A DNA stretch of 64,000 nucleotides from positions 14,838,501 to 14,902,500 of the forward strand of contig JAULJL010000018.1 in assembly GCA_030761205.1 (NCBI GenBank), read 5' to 3'. The notes under the pieces were generated by a model. It was not told the DNA's origin. It worked only from the letters and a program-made list of their open reading frames with translations, and did no database searches. Position numbers and translations under genes: made by a program. Origin of the DNA: Fremontodendron californicum (Eukaryota > Streptophyta > Magnoliopsida > Malvales > Malvaceae). How positions within the stretch are numbered: position 1 is the first letter of the stretch; every line of letters starts with the position of its first letter. This document shows, one piece after another, positions 36,569-49,984 of this stretch.

Positions 36569-37320
36569 GCAAATGAAAATGTCATGAGATTTAAGAATAA
36601 TTATGAATGTACATGATCTATTCCTATATGCATGAATATACTAATGATTAATGCATGAAGCATTCAAAGAAATTATGATGACTATGTATGCCATGTGTGC
36701 AACCTGATGCCAACATGATGCATGTAAAGAATAAACAAATCAATGCACGGATATATACAAAAAAATTATGCTAACTATGACTGTATTCTACAATGAACGA
36801 GCATACATGCTTATGACTGTAACATGATGTCAAAATGATACATGCAAAGAATAAATGAATTAACACCATGGTATATACAAAGAAATCAATGGCTACACAA
36901 AAATGGTGGGACCAAATTTTGATTATTCAAAAATCTCATTATGCAAGATTTGCCTCCACATGTAATCTACAATTTTTTGAAACATGTTTTCTCTATGAAA
37001 AACCACACATATTATTTTCAAAAGAATTTCAGAATAATGGATCCTACTATGGTATAATATGCAAATGTTCATGTAACACTACCGGTTTATGAATCACCAA
37101 ATGAGATTATTATTACCAAATGTTTATTGCAAAGAATGAGATAAAAAATACAACGATAAATGTACATGCTCTATTCACACATGCATGAAATGTGCAAAAT
37201 GCAAAAATGTTTGAAAAAGAATGTTTTGATATTTTCAATTTTTTTAAAAAAAACTAGTGAACACTTGCCCCAATATTATTGACTCATGTAGGCATCACAA
37301 TGCCTTCAGAGCGGGATATT
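36569..37320 (-). other. Element 2 leader, gag-proximal part
   Basis: Non-coding. Contains 93-bp-type repeat units (36600-36880), then AT-rich sequence collinear with 58320-58640 of element 4. No gene visible. Confidence 0.6.
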
Positions 37321-37740
37321 AAACTTATTACGGGAGATGTACGTACATCGTTGCCCGATCTACAACCCTTATTCAGAGTGTAAAATAGGTAACAAAAGGT
37401 TTAGAAATGTCCCTCCATGTGTTCCTATCTTCGGTGTATCTAATGAAAATCCAGCATGGCTTCGCCTAGGTTTACTATATGAGAGTGAATCGGTTTTAAA
37501 GGCCCAAAATTGCTCCTTACTGTTGTCGGTGAAGGCTAGTAAGGCACCCCGATAAAAGCGGGTTCAATTCATTAGAGTTTATTTTCCTAAGCCCATACGG
37601 AGGATCATCACAAAGGCATTAGGTACTTTATACTCCGAAAGTGTTTCACTAGCCCATACGGAGGATCATCACGAAGGCGTAGTTACTTTACTCCTACTTA
37701 AAAGGACAGAACCCGGGTAGAGAGTTCATGTTATGCAAAT
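37280..37740 (-). other. Conserved structured leader (element 2)
   Basis: GC-richer than its surroundings and conserved against 57840-58310 of element 4. It holds a 12-base palindrome (37337-37348), a GGCAT/ATGCC hairpin near 37290-37305, and two direct repeats of 'cccatacggaggatcatcac' type (about 37594 and 37654). It lies between PBS and the first ORF, where retroelements usually keep packaging and dimerisation signals. ORFs here are not conserved between copies. Confidence 0.6.
37337..37348. other. 12-base palindrome in element 2 leader
   Basis: ATGTACGTACAT, perfectly self-complementary, flanked by GGG and CCC that could close a stem. The identical 12-mer stands at 58222-58233 in element 4. 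A kissing-loop dimerisation role is inference. Confidence 0.5.
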
Positions 37741-38050
37741 GCAAGTGAGTGTGTGTGGAGGAACAACAAACCTTTCACCACCTATTCTACCCCCTTATTC
37801 TAAATACCCCACTAAAATCAAACAATGTAAAGCATCAGTCAAGCAGACATATAAATATACGCAACAAAATAACCAAAGAACAAATAATAATATGCGTGCA
37901 TATGAAGATGGACATATTTAAAACATTTTATTATTTTCAAAATTCTCCTAATTATTTTAAAAATATGGGAATTAAAATTAAATATCAAATAAAACCAACA
38001 AAATCGAGACTTTGATAACACACGACTAATTCTAGACCTGACTCTCTAAT

Positions 38051-38069
38051 GTCCCCAGTGGAGTCGCCA
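38051..38069 (-). other. Primer binding site of element 2
   Basis: On the minus strand TGGCGACTCCACTGGGGAC, about three bases after the 5' LTR end at 38073. It would pair with the 3' end of a tRNA ending GAGTCGCCA. This PBS type is known from plant Ogre/Tat elements, where tRNA-Arg is the stated primer. Confidence 0.85.
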
Positions 38070-40800
38070 AGCTGTCGCAACCCTAAAAAATAACCACGTA
38101 ACAACAATAACAAGTCTCATTGCAAGACTTTATATTTCGTTAGGCGTGACATTGAAAAAAACAAGAAAAAGTCGACTTAATTCCTCTAGAAAAATGAAGG
38201 TACCGATACGTGATCCCTATCGCAGGGACCCGTTCGAGTGAGGGGGAAACGGAATCAGAGGTAAAGACGACTTAATTCCGCTTGAAATAAAATAAACGGT
38301 CGAGGGTATGAAAACGTCCTCGTAAAAGACATGGAGTCGCCACCAATCTTTTTTAGCTAGGTGTGATCGGCCACCTATTAAAGAAGGTTTTATAAATCAT
38401 TTTAAAATTAATAAAAATATTTTTTAAAACCAATTTCAAGTCTGCGTTATAAACCAGAGAAATCAAAGAAGCGGGTTCGGGAGTCAGTTACGTGCGGGGA
38501 AGCATTAGCACCCCCACAACTCCCGTATAAAACGGTACCTTATTAATCATGTGTTATCTCAAGTCTCAGTAAAAAGTTGATTTTTAATTTAGTATTTCAA
38601 GTTAATTCCCAATTTTAAGAAAAATAATTCCATTTTTAATTGAAAATGATCCGGAATTTATTAATTCAAAATTTTCCTACAATTCCCAATAAAATCAGCA
38701 ACATATAGAAATTTTTATTCATTTGGAAAACTTTCTTAATCATTCTCATTTTTTGAAAGAAAGATATTCCTTTATTAATGATAATTGATGATATTCCCTC
38801 CAGCAAACTCGGTAGAGAACTCATGAAATATTTTAACTCAGGAATATCTTTATTTTTATTGAAATTCATTATCTTTTTCAAAATATTTAAAAAATATGAG
38901 CATGAACATGTATGACATAAATAAAATGACATGGCAAAGTCTAGATAATATAATGCAACCTAAATGATATGACATAATTTAAATGGCATAGTATATTCTA
39001 GGTGCAATGAAAAATCCTAAGTATCATGGTATATTCTAAATGAGATAAAATGATTTAAATGACATGGCAATTTTAAATGATTTGGCATATTATAAATGAC
39101 ATGGCATGTTATAAATAAAATAACCTAAATGGCATGGAATATGATCTAAATGACATGAAATTAAAATAATGCTAACATATAATATGCATGAAAATAAAAA
39201 TAAAAATAAAAATAATAATGCATGAACATAGTATATGCTAAACAATATGACAAAAATAACTAAATAAAAAGCATAGGATATCATGAAACATTCAAAATCA
39301 TATGGCAAACAAATATAAGATCATAAAATGTGAAGTAAAATAATAATAATAATAATATTATGGAAAATATCAAAGCAAAAATCACACATTTAAATAAAAT
39401 GCATGAACATGGAAAATGCAATGCATGAAAATGTATTTTTCCCTCTAAATAAAGAAATCCGTATATCTAAAAAGATATCCGGCTACCTTAGGAAAATATG
39501 TCAAATTAGGTTTTTTAAAAAAACAAAACTTTGTGATTGTTTGAAAACAACTTTGAGGAAAACTTGAATAAAAATTAAAACCCTTATCAAACCCTTTTGA
39601 AATGGCTCTAATTTTCTAAGTTTAAAATCTCGGACTTGACTACCCTTAACCCGAGATTTATAAAATCATTTTTGAAGTTTAAAAAGACTTAGAAAATACC
39701 CTAAGACAGTAGCTAAATCTTCTAACCAACCCCCTCTAAATGCCTTAGCCAAATTCAACCATTATTCTTCTTTTGATTTCAAATCTGCCTTTACTGTCTA
39801 GTTTTTCCACACTATTTTTTAGCCTATTTTTAAAATTCAAAAAAAAATATGAAAAAAATACTGAAGACTCAAAACATGTAAATCTACATGATAAAAAATG
39901 ACTTAATTTTTTGATTAAAGATGACTATCCAGAAAAATCAAAGAAATTCGAGTACTGGGTAAAAAACTGTTTTGTCAAAACCCATTTTTTGCCTTTGATA
40001 AATTCATTCAAAAATCAAAGTAGAAATTGTTGGAGATCATCTTAAAGACCTAAGGATAGTAGCTAAAACATTTAAAAACCTTGGACAAAAATTGGCTAAG
40101 TAAAAAAAAAAAAATTCACAAAGATAGAACAATCAATTTGACAATTCCTTAATTTTCCACAAGTATGCTCAAGAGAGCATGACTTTGAGCCATTGATTGG
40201 CCTAAGTCACAAATCAAGTGGCAATGACATGGAATGCATGAACATACAGCAAATGAAATGTATGAAATGCATGGTCTAAAGGTCTAAATGGTAAAGGAAA
40301 TGCATGACAATTCAAGACAACCTAAATTCCTAGCATGAATTTGCATGGCAATAAATGCTATCCTAACTCAATATGCATGCAATGCTTGATAATGAAAATA
40401 TGACTTGGACCTAATATGTTATGAATATGCATGAAAATGATAATGTGACCTAAGACCTAAATAGCATAGCAATGCGTGACAATACCAATGTGATTTAAGA
40501 CTCAATATGCATGGCAATACCAATATGGCCTAGACCTAAAATGTAATGAACATGCATAACAATACTATGAACATACAATGACTCATTAAACTAATTTTAA
40601 TGCTGGAACAAACAGAAACTAATAAAAAATTTCAAGATATGATAATGCAAAGCATGTTACCTAAACAAAATGCAAATCCATGACAAGGAAAAGGATGCAT
40701 GAAGAGGCCAAATGATCACATGAGACTCTAATGCAATCCTATTTAGTAAATGACACAAGTACATGACAAATCATATTAAGATGCATAATGTCATGACATT

Positions 40801-41285
40801 TTCATAAGCATATAACATACTAAAATAAAAAACGCACAAGCTCATGGCATGCAAATGCAAACAAGTTAAGACACAAAAGGAAAATGCACATGCAAGGCAC
40901 ACAAAAAGGAGTTGCCGAATGGTCATGAAAAAAAAAAGAATGGTGGTATTTTATCATAGCATTTTCATAAGCACATGGCATACTAAAATCAAAATATATA
41001 AGTTCATGGCATGGAGATGCAAACAAGTTAAGAAGTAAAAGGAAAATGCACATGCAAGGCACACAAAAAGGAGTTGCTGAATGGTCATGAAAAAAAAAGA
41101 ATGATGGCATTTTATCATAGCATTTTCATAAGCACATGGCATACTAAAATCAAAATATATAAGTTCATGGCATAGAGATGCAAACAAGTTAAGAAGTAAA
41201 AGGAAAATGCACATGCAAGGCATACAAAATGGAGTTGCCGAATGTTCATGAAACAAAACCAAGAAAATGCAAATATGTAAGACAT
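40801..41285 (-). repeat. ~160-bp tandem units in element 2 5' LTR
   Basis: 'ttcataagca' landmarks at 40801, 40964 and 41125. Same number and phase as in the 3' LTR. Confidence 0.8.
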
Positions 41286-43973
41286 GATACATGAAAAAAA
41301 ATGCACAACATGAGTATATGAACAACAATGGCCGAATATGCAAGGATGCAATATCAAGCATGAAAATGAAATATATAAGTAAATATAGCATAGAAAATAA
41401 TGTAAAGAACATATATATAAAAGATTAACATAGACATACAAAACAAATAACAAGCAAAACTAGTAAGTAAAACAAGGAAAGTTAAGCTCCATGGTTGGTA
41501 TCAAATGGCATAGCCTCTCACCTAACCATAATCACTTGGTCTTGCCAAGATCATGAAGCCTTTCCATCTCAATAAAACAGAAAATAAACCATGTAAAACA
41601 GAAAATAAGGTGAGCTTCATGGTAGGTAAAAATGGGCATAGCCTCTCTTATAACCATGGTCACTTGGTCTAGCCAATAACATGTAGCCATTTCAACCTTT
41701 TTTGCTTCATATTTTGTAAAAAATAATAACCTTAGAATACTCTAAAAACCTTGTAAAAATCATTTTTCACAACAACATGCAAGGAAGAAAAAAACAAAAA
41801 AAAATAAACAGGCAAGTAAATGTGCCATTTTCGGCCATAGCATGAAACCATAAAAAAAATTGTTTTCCACCATTTTAAAGAAGAAGAAGAGATGAAAATA
41901 TAAGTAAAAATTAAAAATCTTTATTTCTATGAAAAATGTAGTAGGAAAACAAGATAGAAAATCAAGAAAACACCATGGAAATCAAGAAAAAAGCTAGGCT
42001 AGAGCTTGGTAGAGATGACTACCTTCAAGCTCTCTATTGAAAACCTTTTTTTTCTTCTTTCAAAACCTTTTTCTTCACCAAATTAGCTACGTTTCCAGCC
42101 AAAAAACTTCTAAAAAAATGAAATCATCCTCCTCCCTTTAGCCTTGGCCAAATGGCCCTCTAGCCCTTGGATGGGAATTGCACTTTTTCTCCTCCAAACT
42201 TGGCCTTTAGATTGAGATATTTTGATGACTATATAAAAATGTCATCTTGCCAATTGATAGCAGCCCTTAAGATGTGTACTCAGCCCTTGTAGTAACCTTA
42301 GCCCCTAGATGCAAAAGAGGACCAATCCCATACACTCCCTTGCTTGCCCCTCTTGAGTGCCTACCCTTGGATGAGTTGTGCTCTTCCATTCTTGGTCATT
42401 GGATGAGGACAACATAAAAATGAAATCTTGTAGATTAAATCCAGCCCTCAACATGTGTACTCATCCCTTGTAGATGGCCTAAGCCATTGGATTAAAAGAG
42501 ATAATCCCATGCACTCCTTTGCTCAATTGAATGGATGCTCACCCTTGGATGAATTGTGCTCATCTTTTTTCTTCCATTCTTGGCCATTAGATGAGGGTTA
42601 TTTTATGACAAATAAAAATGTCATCTTGACATTTAAATTTGGCCATTGGATGGTGCATTCAATTTTCCTACAAGGCACCTAAGCCATTGGATGAAAGGGG
42701 GACCATTTGCAAGGTGTTAGTGGTAGCATGTGGCTTGATTGTGGCTAGGGAATTAAATTGGTCAAGCTTCCTTCTTCTCCTCTATGTTGGCTGACCAAGG
42801 GAAGAAAAAATCCTAGCAATTCCTTCTTCTTTCATATTTTCATCCATTACAAATTTGCCATTTTTGGTTTCTTTGGTGAAATAACCTTTTTGCCCCCCGA
42901 ACCTAAATAAATAGGAAATGGACTCCAAATTCGAATTTTATTTTTTCAATACTTCCAAAATAATAAAAAAAATTTGAATTATGGAAGTTTTCAAAATTTT
43001 CCGAGTCCATTTGCTATTTATTTTGGATTTATTTCCGAAATTGCCCCTTTTATGTACCCGAACTTTACCATTTTTTAAACGAGCTCCGAATCCAGATTTT
43101 TCTTCTCCAATATTTTCCAATTAATTTAAAAATGTGATCTAAAAGTTTTCATAATTTTTGGAGCTCATTTGCTATTTTTCGGGATTTATCTGCTTGAATT
43201 ACTACATAAAGGACCCGGATTTTGGCCATTTTGCAAACGAACTCTAAATCAAGATTTTCTTTCGCCAATATCTTCCAAATAATTTAAAAATGAGATTTGT
43301 AAATTTTCAGAATTTTTGGAGTTCATTTGCTATTTGTTCGGGATTTATCTGCTTGAATTACTGCATAGGAGACCCGATATTTGGCCATTTTGCAAACGAA
43401 CTCTAAATCAAGATTTTCTTTCGCCAATCTCTTCAAAATGATTTAAGAATGAGATTTACAAATTTTCAGAATTTTTGGAGTTCATTTGCTATTTTTCCCA
43501 AATTTTCCAATTTTGCCCTTTTGTCTTAGAATCCCAATTTTACTCAAAACAAGTTCGATTTTCTGATTTTCTTCAAACTGAGCCTTGGGCTATCCTTGTT
43601 TAATCATTTCTCATCAATTAAGGGCTTTACATCTTCCTAATCGGGCCATTTCTGTAATTCTTCCAAATTTTACCGAAATCCACCAAAAAACCCTAATTCT
43701 CGATTTTCTTCCGAATTGACTTTTCTATTAGTTTTTCTTCCAAGTAGCTTCTCCATTACCCGTAGTCAGTGCTTATATTTCATTTCAGACCTTCAATTCT
43801 GACCAATTTGATCGTTTAAGCACTTTTCCCCAAATTTCCCGAATTAGGATTTTCTTTCTACTGAATCTCGTAACCCAACTTCTGAACTCCATATCTTTCA
43901 ATGTAGACCTTGGATTATCAAAATTCTTTTATCGTTTTTCAATTGAACCTCAAATCTTGATTTTGAAAGTGGG

Positions 43974-44060
43974 TTGACTTTTTTAGTTGTTGACTTTTTT
44001 GGGGTTGACTTTTTCAGAGTTGATTTTTTTCGGGGTTGACTTTTTTGAGTTTGACTTTTT
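43974..44060 (-). promoter_or_regulatory. TTGAC cluster, element 2 5' LTR
   Basis: Five TTGACTTTTT repeats plus one TTGAT variant, 130-215 bases inside the LTR start. Confidence 0.45.
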
Positions 44061-44189
44061 TTCTGCTTTCTTAAACTAAGCCTTGGAGTACCACCTGCAG
44101 GATGAGAAAATCCTTTTAGCATTCTGAAACATCCAATTAGGAAGAAAATGTACCTGATTTAGAGGTTCAGACAAAATTAGGTGTTTACA

Positions 44190-44194
44190 ATACG
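44190..44194. repeat. Target-site duplication, right copy (element 2)
   Basis: ATACG, against ATACC at 23402-23406. Confidence 0.65.
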
Positions 44195-44451
44195 AGCTGC
44201 TTGACTTCTTCAAGATATACAAGTTCCTCACCACATTCATACTGGGAGACCACCATTGGACCTTTCAGGCTATAAAATACGTTACTAATATAGCCCAACC
44301 ACTAGGCAGCAGCTGGTTGGGAGCTATGTTATACGTTTCCAGCAATTTGGTGAAAAACTGGTTGAACGGCAAATGAAACCCACATTTCCAGATGGACACA
44401 TAGAATGCCACCTTGGTCCCATCCTCAGTAACCTTCCTGACCTTATGTGTG
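44190..44451 (-). pseudogene. T upstream ORF, middle fragment trapped between elements 2 and 3
   Basis: Minus-strand frame with KVAFYVSIWKCGFHLPFNQF, LLETYNIAPNQLLPSGWAIL and, after a TGA at 44267-44265, continuation to the element 2 insertion point. The LPFNQFF..LLETYNIAPNQLLPSGW pattern resembles Transposase_28-type proteins of plant Ty3/gypsy elements. The codon frame at 44192 joins in phase with the codon at 23401 when element 2 and one target copy are taken out. The start usually predicted at 44459 is inside the element 3 LTR. The protein's N-terminus would lie outside the window, beyond elements 3 and 4. Confidence 0.75.
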
Positions 44452-47400
44452 TGTCGCAACCTAAAACATAACGAGTCTCATCGCAAGACTTTATTATTCG
44501 TTAAGCATGACATTAAAAAAACCGAGGAAAAGTCGACTTAATTCCTCTAAAAAAATGAAGGTTTTGAAAATGACCTTAAAAATACATGGAGTTGCCACCA
44601 ATTTTTTTTAGCTAAGTGTGATCAGCCACCTATTAAAATCGGTTTTATAAAATATTTTAAAAATTAATTAAAACATTTTAAAAACCAATTTCAAGTCTGC
44701 GTTTTAAGCCAGAGAAATCAAAGAAGCGGGTTCGGGAGTCGATTACGTGTGGGGAAGGATTAACACCCCCACAACGCCCGTATAAATCGGTACCTTATTA
44801 ATCGTGTGTTATCTCAAGTCTCGGTAAAAAGTTGGTTTTAAATCTAGTATTTCGAGTTAATTCCCAATTTGAAGAAAAATAATTCCATTTTTATTAAAAA
44901 TGAACCGAAATTTATAAATTCAAAATTTTCCTATATTCCCCAACAAACGTGGCAAAATATAGAAATTTTTATTAGTTTTGAAAACTTTTCGAATCATTCT
45001 CTTTTTTGAAAGAAAGATATTCCTTTATTAATGATAATTGATGATAATTCCTCCAACAAACCCGGTAGAGAACTCATGAATTATTTTAACTCGGGAATAT
45101 CTTTATTTTTTATTGAAAAATCATTATCCTTTTGAAAACATTTTAAAAGATATGAATATGTATATGCATGACATAAATAAAATGACATAGCAAAATCTAA
45201 ATAATATAATGCTTCCTAAATGATATGATATAATGTAAATGCCTTAGCATATTCTAAATGAAATGAAATAAATGCCTTAGCATATTCTAAATGAAATAAA
45301 ATATCTTAAGTTATATGACATATTATAAATAAAATGAAATGACCTAGGTAACATAGTATATTCTATATGAGATGCAATATCCTAAGTCATATGATATATT
45401 CTAAATGAAATAAAATAATCTAAGTAACATAACATATTCTATATGAAATGAAATAACCTAAGTAACATGATATTTTCTAAATGAAATAAAATAACCTAAA
45501 TAACATAACAAATTCTATATGAAATGAAATAATTTAAATGACATGGCAAACATGAATGATATGGCATATAAATTAAATGAGATGGAATATGAAATAATGC
45601 TATCATATAATATGCATGAAAATAAAAATGAAAATAATAATGCATGAACATAGTATATACTAAATAATATGACAAAAAAAGAAATAACTAAATAAAAAGC
45701 ATAGGATATCATGAAATATTTCAAATCATATAATAAACAATATAACATCAAAAAATATAAATCAAAATAATAACAATATCATAGAAATTATTATAGCAAG
45801 AATCTCATATTATATAAAATGCATGAATATGAAAAATGCAATGCATGAAATGTATTTTTTCCTTTAATTAAGGAAATCCGTATATCCGGCTACCTTAGGA
45901 AAATATGTCAAATTAAATATTCTAAAACCAAAATACATTGTGATTGTTTGAAAACAATTTTGAAAAGCTTGAATTGAAAATAAAAACTAGGGTAAATCTT
46001 TTTTTAAATGGCTCTAATTTCCTAAGTTTAAAAATCCGGACTTGACTACCCTTAACCCGAGACTTGAAAAACCATTTTTAGAGTTTAAAAAGGCTTAGAA
46101 ACTACCCTAAGTCAGTAGCTAACCCTCCTAATCAGCTCACTCTAAGTAACTTAACCAAAACAGAAAAATGATTTTTCTTTAAATTCAATTCTGACTTCAC
46201 TGTCCAGTTTTAAGCCACGATTTTTTACCCTATTTTTAAAAATTGAAACAATTCTAAAAAAAATACTGGAGATTCAGGACATGTAAAAATACACGGGAAA
46301 AAATCGACTTAATTTTTTGATAAAAGATGAATTCCCATAAAAATCAGAGATGTACGAGTTTTGGGTGAAAAAAAAACTGCTTTGCCAAAACACATTTTTG
46401 CCTTTGATAAAATCATTTAAAAATCAAAGTAAAAATATTTGAAACTCCTAAAATGACTTACAAACAGTAGCTAGGACTTTTTGAAAGTTAGATAAAAATT
46501 GGCTAAGTAAAAAAAATCACAAAGGTAGAATAATCAATTTGACAAACTTAATTTTCCACAAGTGTGCTCAAGAGAGCATGACTTTGAACCATTAATTGGC
46601 TCAAGTCATTATTCAAGTGGCATGAACATGAAATGCATGAAATAATACAGCAAACATAATGCATGAAATGCATGGATTTAAACCTAAATGTCATGAAAAA
46701 ATGCATGGCATTCATAAAGTAACCTAGACCTAAATGAACTTGCATGGCATTTAATGCAACCTAGACCTAAAATGCATGAACATGCATGGCAAATAAACCT
46801 AACTTAATAACTAAAATATGTATGGCATTTTCACAAACAAAAAGCATGCTTAAACCAAAAACTCAACCAAATATCATGCAAATGCTAACCTATCAACTAA
46901 CATGGCAAGAATGCACAAAAAAATGCAAAAATTCCAAGAGGGCCGAATAGCATAATGTAACTAGCAAACATGGCATTTTCACAAACACTTGGTATACTAG
47001 CATGCAAAAGTAAATCAAATGACATGTAAATGCAAAAACCTACCAACTAACATGGCAAAAAATGCAACACACAATGCAAAACACATGGAGTAGCCAAATG
47101 GCCTCAAGCTCCAACAAGCATGGCATTTTCACAAACACTTGGTATACTAACATGCTCAACTAAAATATAACACTTAAATCATGCAAAAACCCACACAAGC
47201 ATTTTCACAAACACTTAATATACTAAATCTAAAACATGCTCAACTAAGATATAAAACTCAAATTATACAAAGACCACACAAGCATTTTCACAAACACTTG
47301 ATATACTAAATCTAAAACATGCTCAAATTTAAACATCATGAAAACTGAAAATTAAAAATGCAAAAACATTACATTTAAAACATAAATGGAAACAAACAAA

Positions 47401-48239
47401 GCAACCAAATTAAAATATAACTCAAGAATATGAAGTAATATAACATTTAAAACATCAAAATCAAAGAAAATAACATAAACAATATGGTAAAATAAATCAA
47501 AGCAGCAACTTAACCAAATAATGTAGGCCATTTGGCCATGGTGAGTTTATTGTAAAAATAAAATGTAAAAAATATACTTAAGAAAGAGATGAAGGAAGAA
47601 CTTAAGAAGAACAATAAAAAACATTTATTTAAAATAGAAACTCACCAAATAATAATCAAAATAGCAAAAACAAGAATGGAAAATCAAGAAAGTGCAAGAG
47701 TTGGTGCTCAAGAGCAACCTCAAGAAGCTAATATTTCAAGCTTTTCTCTTCAAACTTTCCTTTCTTTTCTAAATTTTTCTTTTTCGCTTTCAACCAAGGA
47801 GAGAAAAAACAAGTAAAAACTCAAAGAACTCAGCCAAAATGAAATGAAAAAATCAATTTTCTGCCCTCTCTAAAGGGCTGGCCGAATCCCCCCTATAATG
47901 ACTCAAGGATGTTGTCATTTTTTTGTAACCAATTTTCCATCAAATGGCTAATAATTCAAGGTGAAAAATCATGAAATTACCACCTTTAGATTAGCATCTC
48001 AGCTCTCTCAAATTACAGCTGTTCAAGAATAATGTTGACATCTCTCTTGGCCTATGTGGCTTAATCACCATGGCTTGATCAAAGAGACTCTCTAACTAAC
48101 TCTTGATTTCTAGCCATTTGATTGAAAAATCAGAAGCTTCCTCCTTCCTTTAGGCTTGGGCAGGCCAGCACTTCTCTTTTCCAGCCCAACTCTGATTTTT
48201 TGAAAGGCCCAAAGAAGCCCTTTTCGGTTGCTTGGGTGA

Positions 48240-49020
48240 AATGACCGTTTTGCCCCCTGGATGCAAATAAATATCAAACGGACTCCAAATTCAATTTTTA
48301 TTTTTTAATACCTCCAAAATAATAAAATATTGATTTCTGGAAGTTTTCAAAATTATCCGAGTCCGTCTGCTATTTATTTAGATTTTTTCTTCCAAAAAAG
48401 CCCTTTTATGCCCCTACATTTTACCATTTTTTAAACGAACTCCAAATAAAGATTTTTCTTCACCAATCTCTTCCAAATAATTTAAAAATGTGATCTGGAA
48501 GTTTTCATAATTTTTGGAGCTCATTTGGTATTTTTTCGGGATTTATTGGCTTGAATTACTACATAGGAGGCCCGGGATTTGGCCATTTTGCAAACGAACT
48601 CCGAATCACGATTTTCTTTTGACAATCTCTTCCAGATAATTTAAAAATTAAATTTTCAGAATTTCAGAACTTTTGGAGTCCATTTGCTATTTTTTCGGGA
48701 TTTATCTTCTTGAATTATTGCATAGGAGGCCCGGGATTTGGCCATTTTGCAAACGAACTCCGAATCAATATTTTCTTTCGCCAATCTCTTCCAAATAATT
48801 TAAAAATGAGATTTTCAAAATTTCAGAAGATTTGGAGCTCATTTGCTATTTTTCTAGGATTTGCCTTTTTGAATTACTACATAAGAAGCCCGAGATTTTG
48901 GCTATTTTGCAAACGAACTCCGAATCAAGATTTTATTTTACCAATATCTTTCAAATGATTTAAGAATGAGATTGAAAAATTTTCAGAATTTTCGGAGTCC
49001 ATTTGCTATTTTTCCCAAAT
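48240..49020 (-). repeat. ~155-bp divergent units, element 3 LTR
   Basis: Five recognisable units. The best pair is 'gcataggaggcccgggattt' near 48560 and 48719, a spacing of about 160. Same family as 3300-3960. Confidence 0.7.
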
Positions 49021-49489
49021 TTTCTGATTTTGCCCTTTTGCCTCCGAAACCCGGTTTTGCTCAAAACAAGTCCGATTTTCAAATTTTCTTCAATATGAGC
49101 CTTGGGCTATCCTTTTTAATCAATCTTCATCCATTGGGGGCTTTGGTCTTATCAAGTCGGGCCATTTCTATGATTCTTCCCGATTTCACCGAAATCCATT
49201 AAAAACCCTAATTCTCGATTTTCTCCCAGATTGATTTTTCTTTTGATTTTTCTTGCAAGTGGCTTCTCCATTATCGGTAGTCAGTGCTTATCTTTCATTT
49301 GGAACCTTCAATTTCGACCAATTTGATCATTTAAGCACTTTTCCCCAAATTTCTCGGATTAGGGTTTCCTTTCTACTAAATCTCCAAATGCCAACTTCCG
49401 AACTCCATATCTTTCAATGTAGACCTCGGATTATCAAAATTCTTTCACCATTTTTCAATTGAACTTAAAATCTTGATTTTGAAAGTGGG

Positions 49490-49575
49490 TTGACTTTTAT
49501 AATATAGTTGACTTTTTGGGGTTGACTTTTTTGGGGTTGACTTATTTCAGGGTTAACTTTTTTCAAGTTTGACTT
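49490..49575 (-). promoter_or_regulatory. TTGAC cluster, element 3 LTR
   Basis: Five TTGACTT repeats plus one TTAAC variant at the same LTR position as in the other copies. Confidence 0.45.
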
Positions 49576-49708
49576 TTTATGCTCGCCCTCTCAAACTAAG
49601 TCTCGGAGTACCTCCTGCAGGATGAAAACAGTCTTTTTACACTCGAAAACATCAATTTAGGAAGAAAACATACCTTTTTAGTGGTCCGGACAAAATTAGG
49701 TGTCTACA

Positions 49709-49721
49709 GCTGCCCCTCTTT
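49709..49721 (-). other. Polypurine tract of element 3
   Basis: Minus-strand AAAGAGGGGCAGC immediately before the 3' LTR. This is the only PPT/LTR junction of the family in native arrangement in the window. A T-rich stretch of low complexity follows (49810-49890). Confidence 0.85.
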
Positions 49722-49984
49722 GGCTATTGCTGAGAATCAGGAATCAGGCAAAGATAAACCAACACTAATTTTGTACAGTCAGTGAAATCACATGTGAAGG
49801 AAAGGGAAAGGGGTTTTCTTTTTCATTCTTCTATCATTTTTTTATTTTTCATTTTTTATTTTTTTCTATTTTTTCCTTTTTTTTTTAAACAGTAAATTCA
49901 AGATTTTGTCCTTAAATTGAATTCCCTGACTTATCAAGGCTCGACCCGTCTAAAGGAAATGAATTCGATTTTCAAAACAAAAAA

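Larger units (their letters stand above)
23407..44189 (-). mobile_element. Element 2: near full-length 20.8-kb gag-only LTR retrotransposon
   Basis: The minus-strand element has both LTRs (5' at 38073-44189; 3' at 23407-29020 plus an inverted piece to 29568), a PBS (38051-38069), a leader, ORFa, gag, a spacer without pol, satellites and an (inverted) PPT. It lies inside an ORF of T, with a 5-bp imperfect duplication at its ends. A by-eye sample of about 430 LTR bases (25441-25870 against 40141-40570) shows about ten differences, so the insertion is moderately old. No protease, RT, RNase H or integrase is seen, so movement would need enzymes from elsewhere. Confidence 0.88.
38073..44189 (-). 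mobile_element. Element 2 5' LTR (minus), 6,117 bp
   Basis: Begins (minus strand) TGTAAACACC at 44189, one change from the family consensus, and ends TTGCGACA at 38073, followed by the PBS. Tandem stretches: 40801-41285 (about 160-bp units), 42160-42700 (about 190-bp), 42890-43500 (~155-bp), and a TTGAC cluster at 43974-44060. About 98% identical by eye to the 3' LTR in sampled stretches. ORFs inside it are repeat translations. Confidence 0.88.
44452..49708 (-). mobile_element. Element 3 3' LTR, 5,257 bp
   Basis: Begins TGTAGACACC (minus) at 49708 directly after the PPT and ends TTGCGACA at 44452. Internal landmarks: TTGAC cluster 49490-49575, ~155-bp unit array 48240-49020, repeats with 'cattttcacaaacac' at 46950-47340, and an AT-rich repeat block at 45160-45560. 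Closer by eye to elements 0 and 4 than to element 2. Confidence 0.88.

Noticed and set aside
37337..37555. Plus-strand ORF in the element 2 leader
   Set aside because: It reads opposite to the element, and no matching frame is seen in the same interval of element 4, so the conservation there is of RNA or DNA sequence, not of protein.
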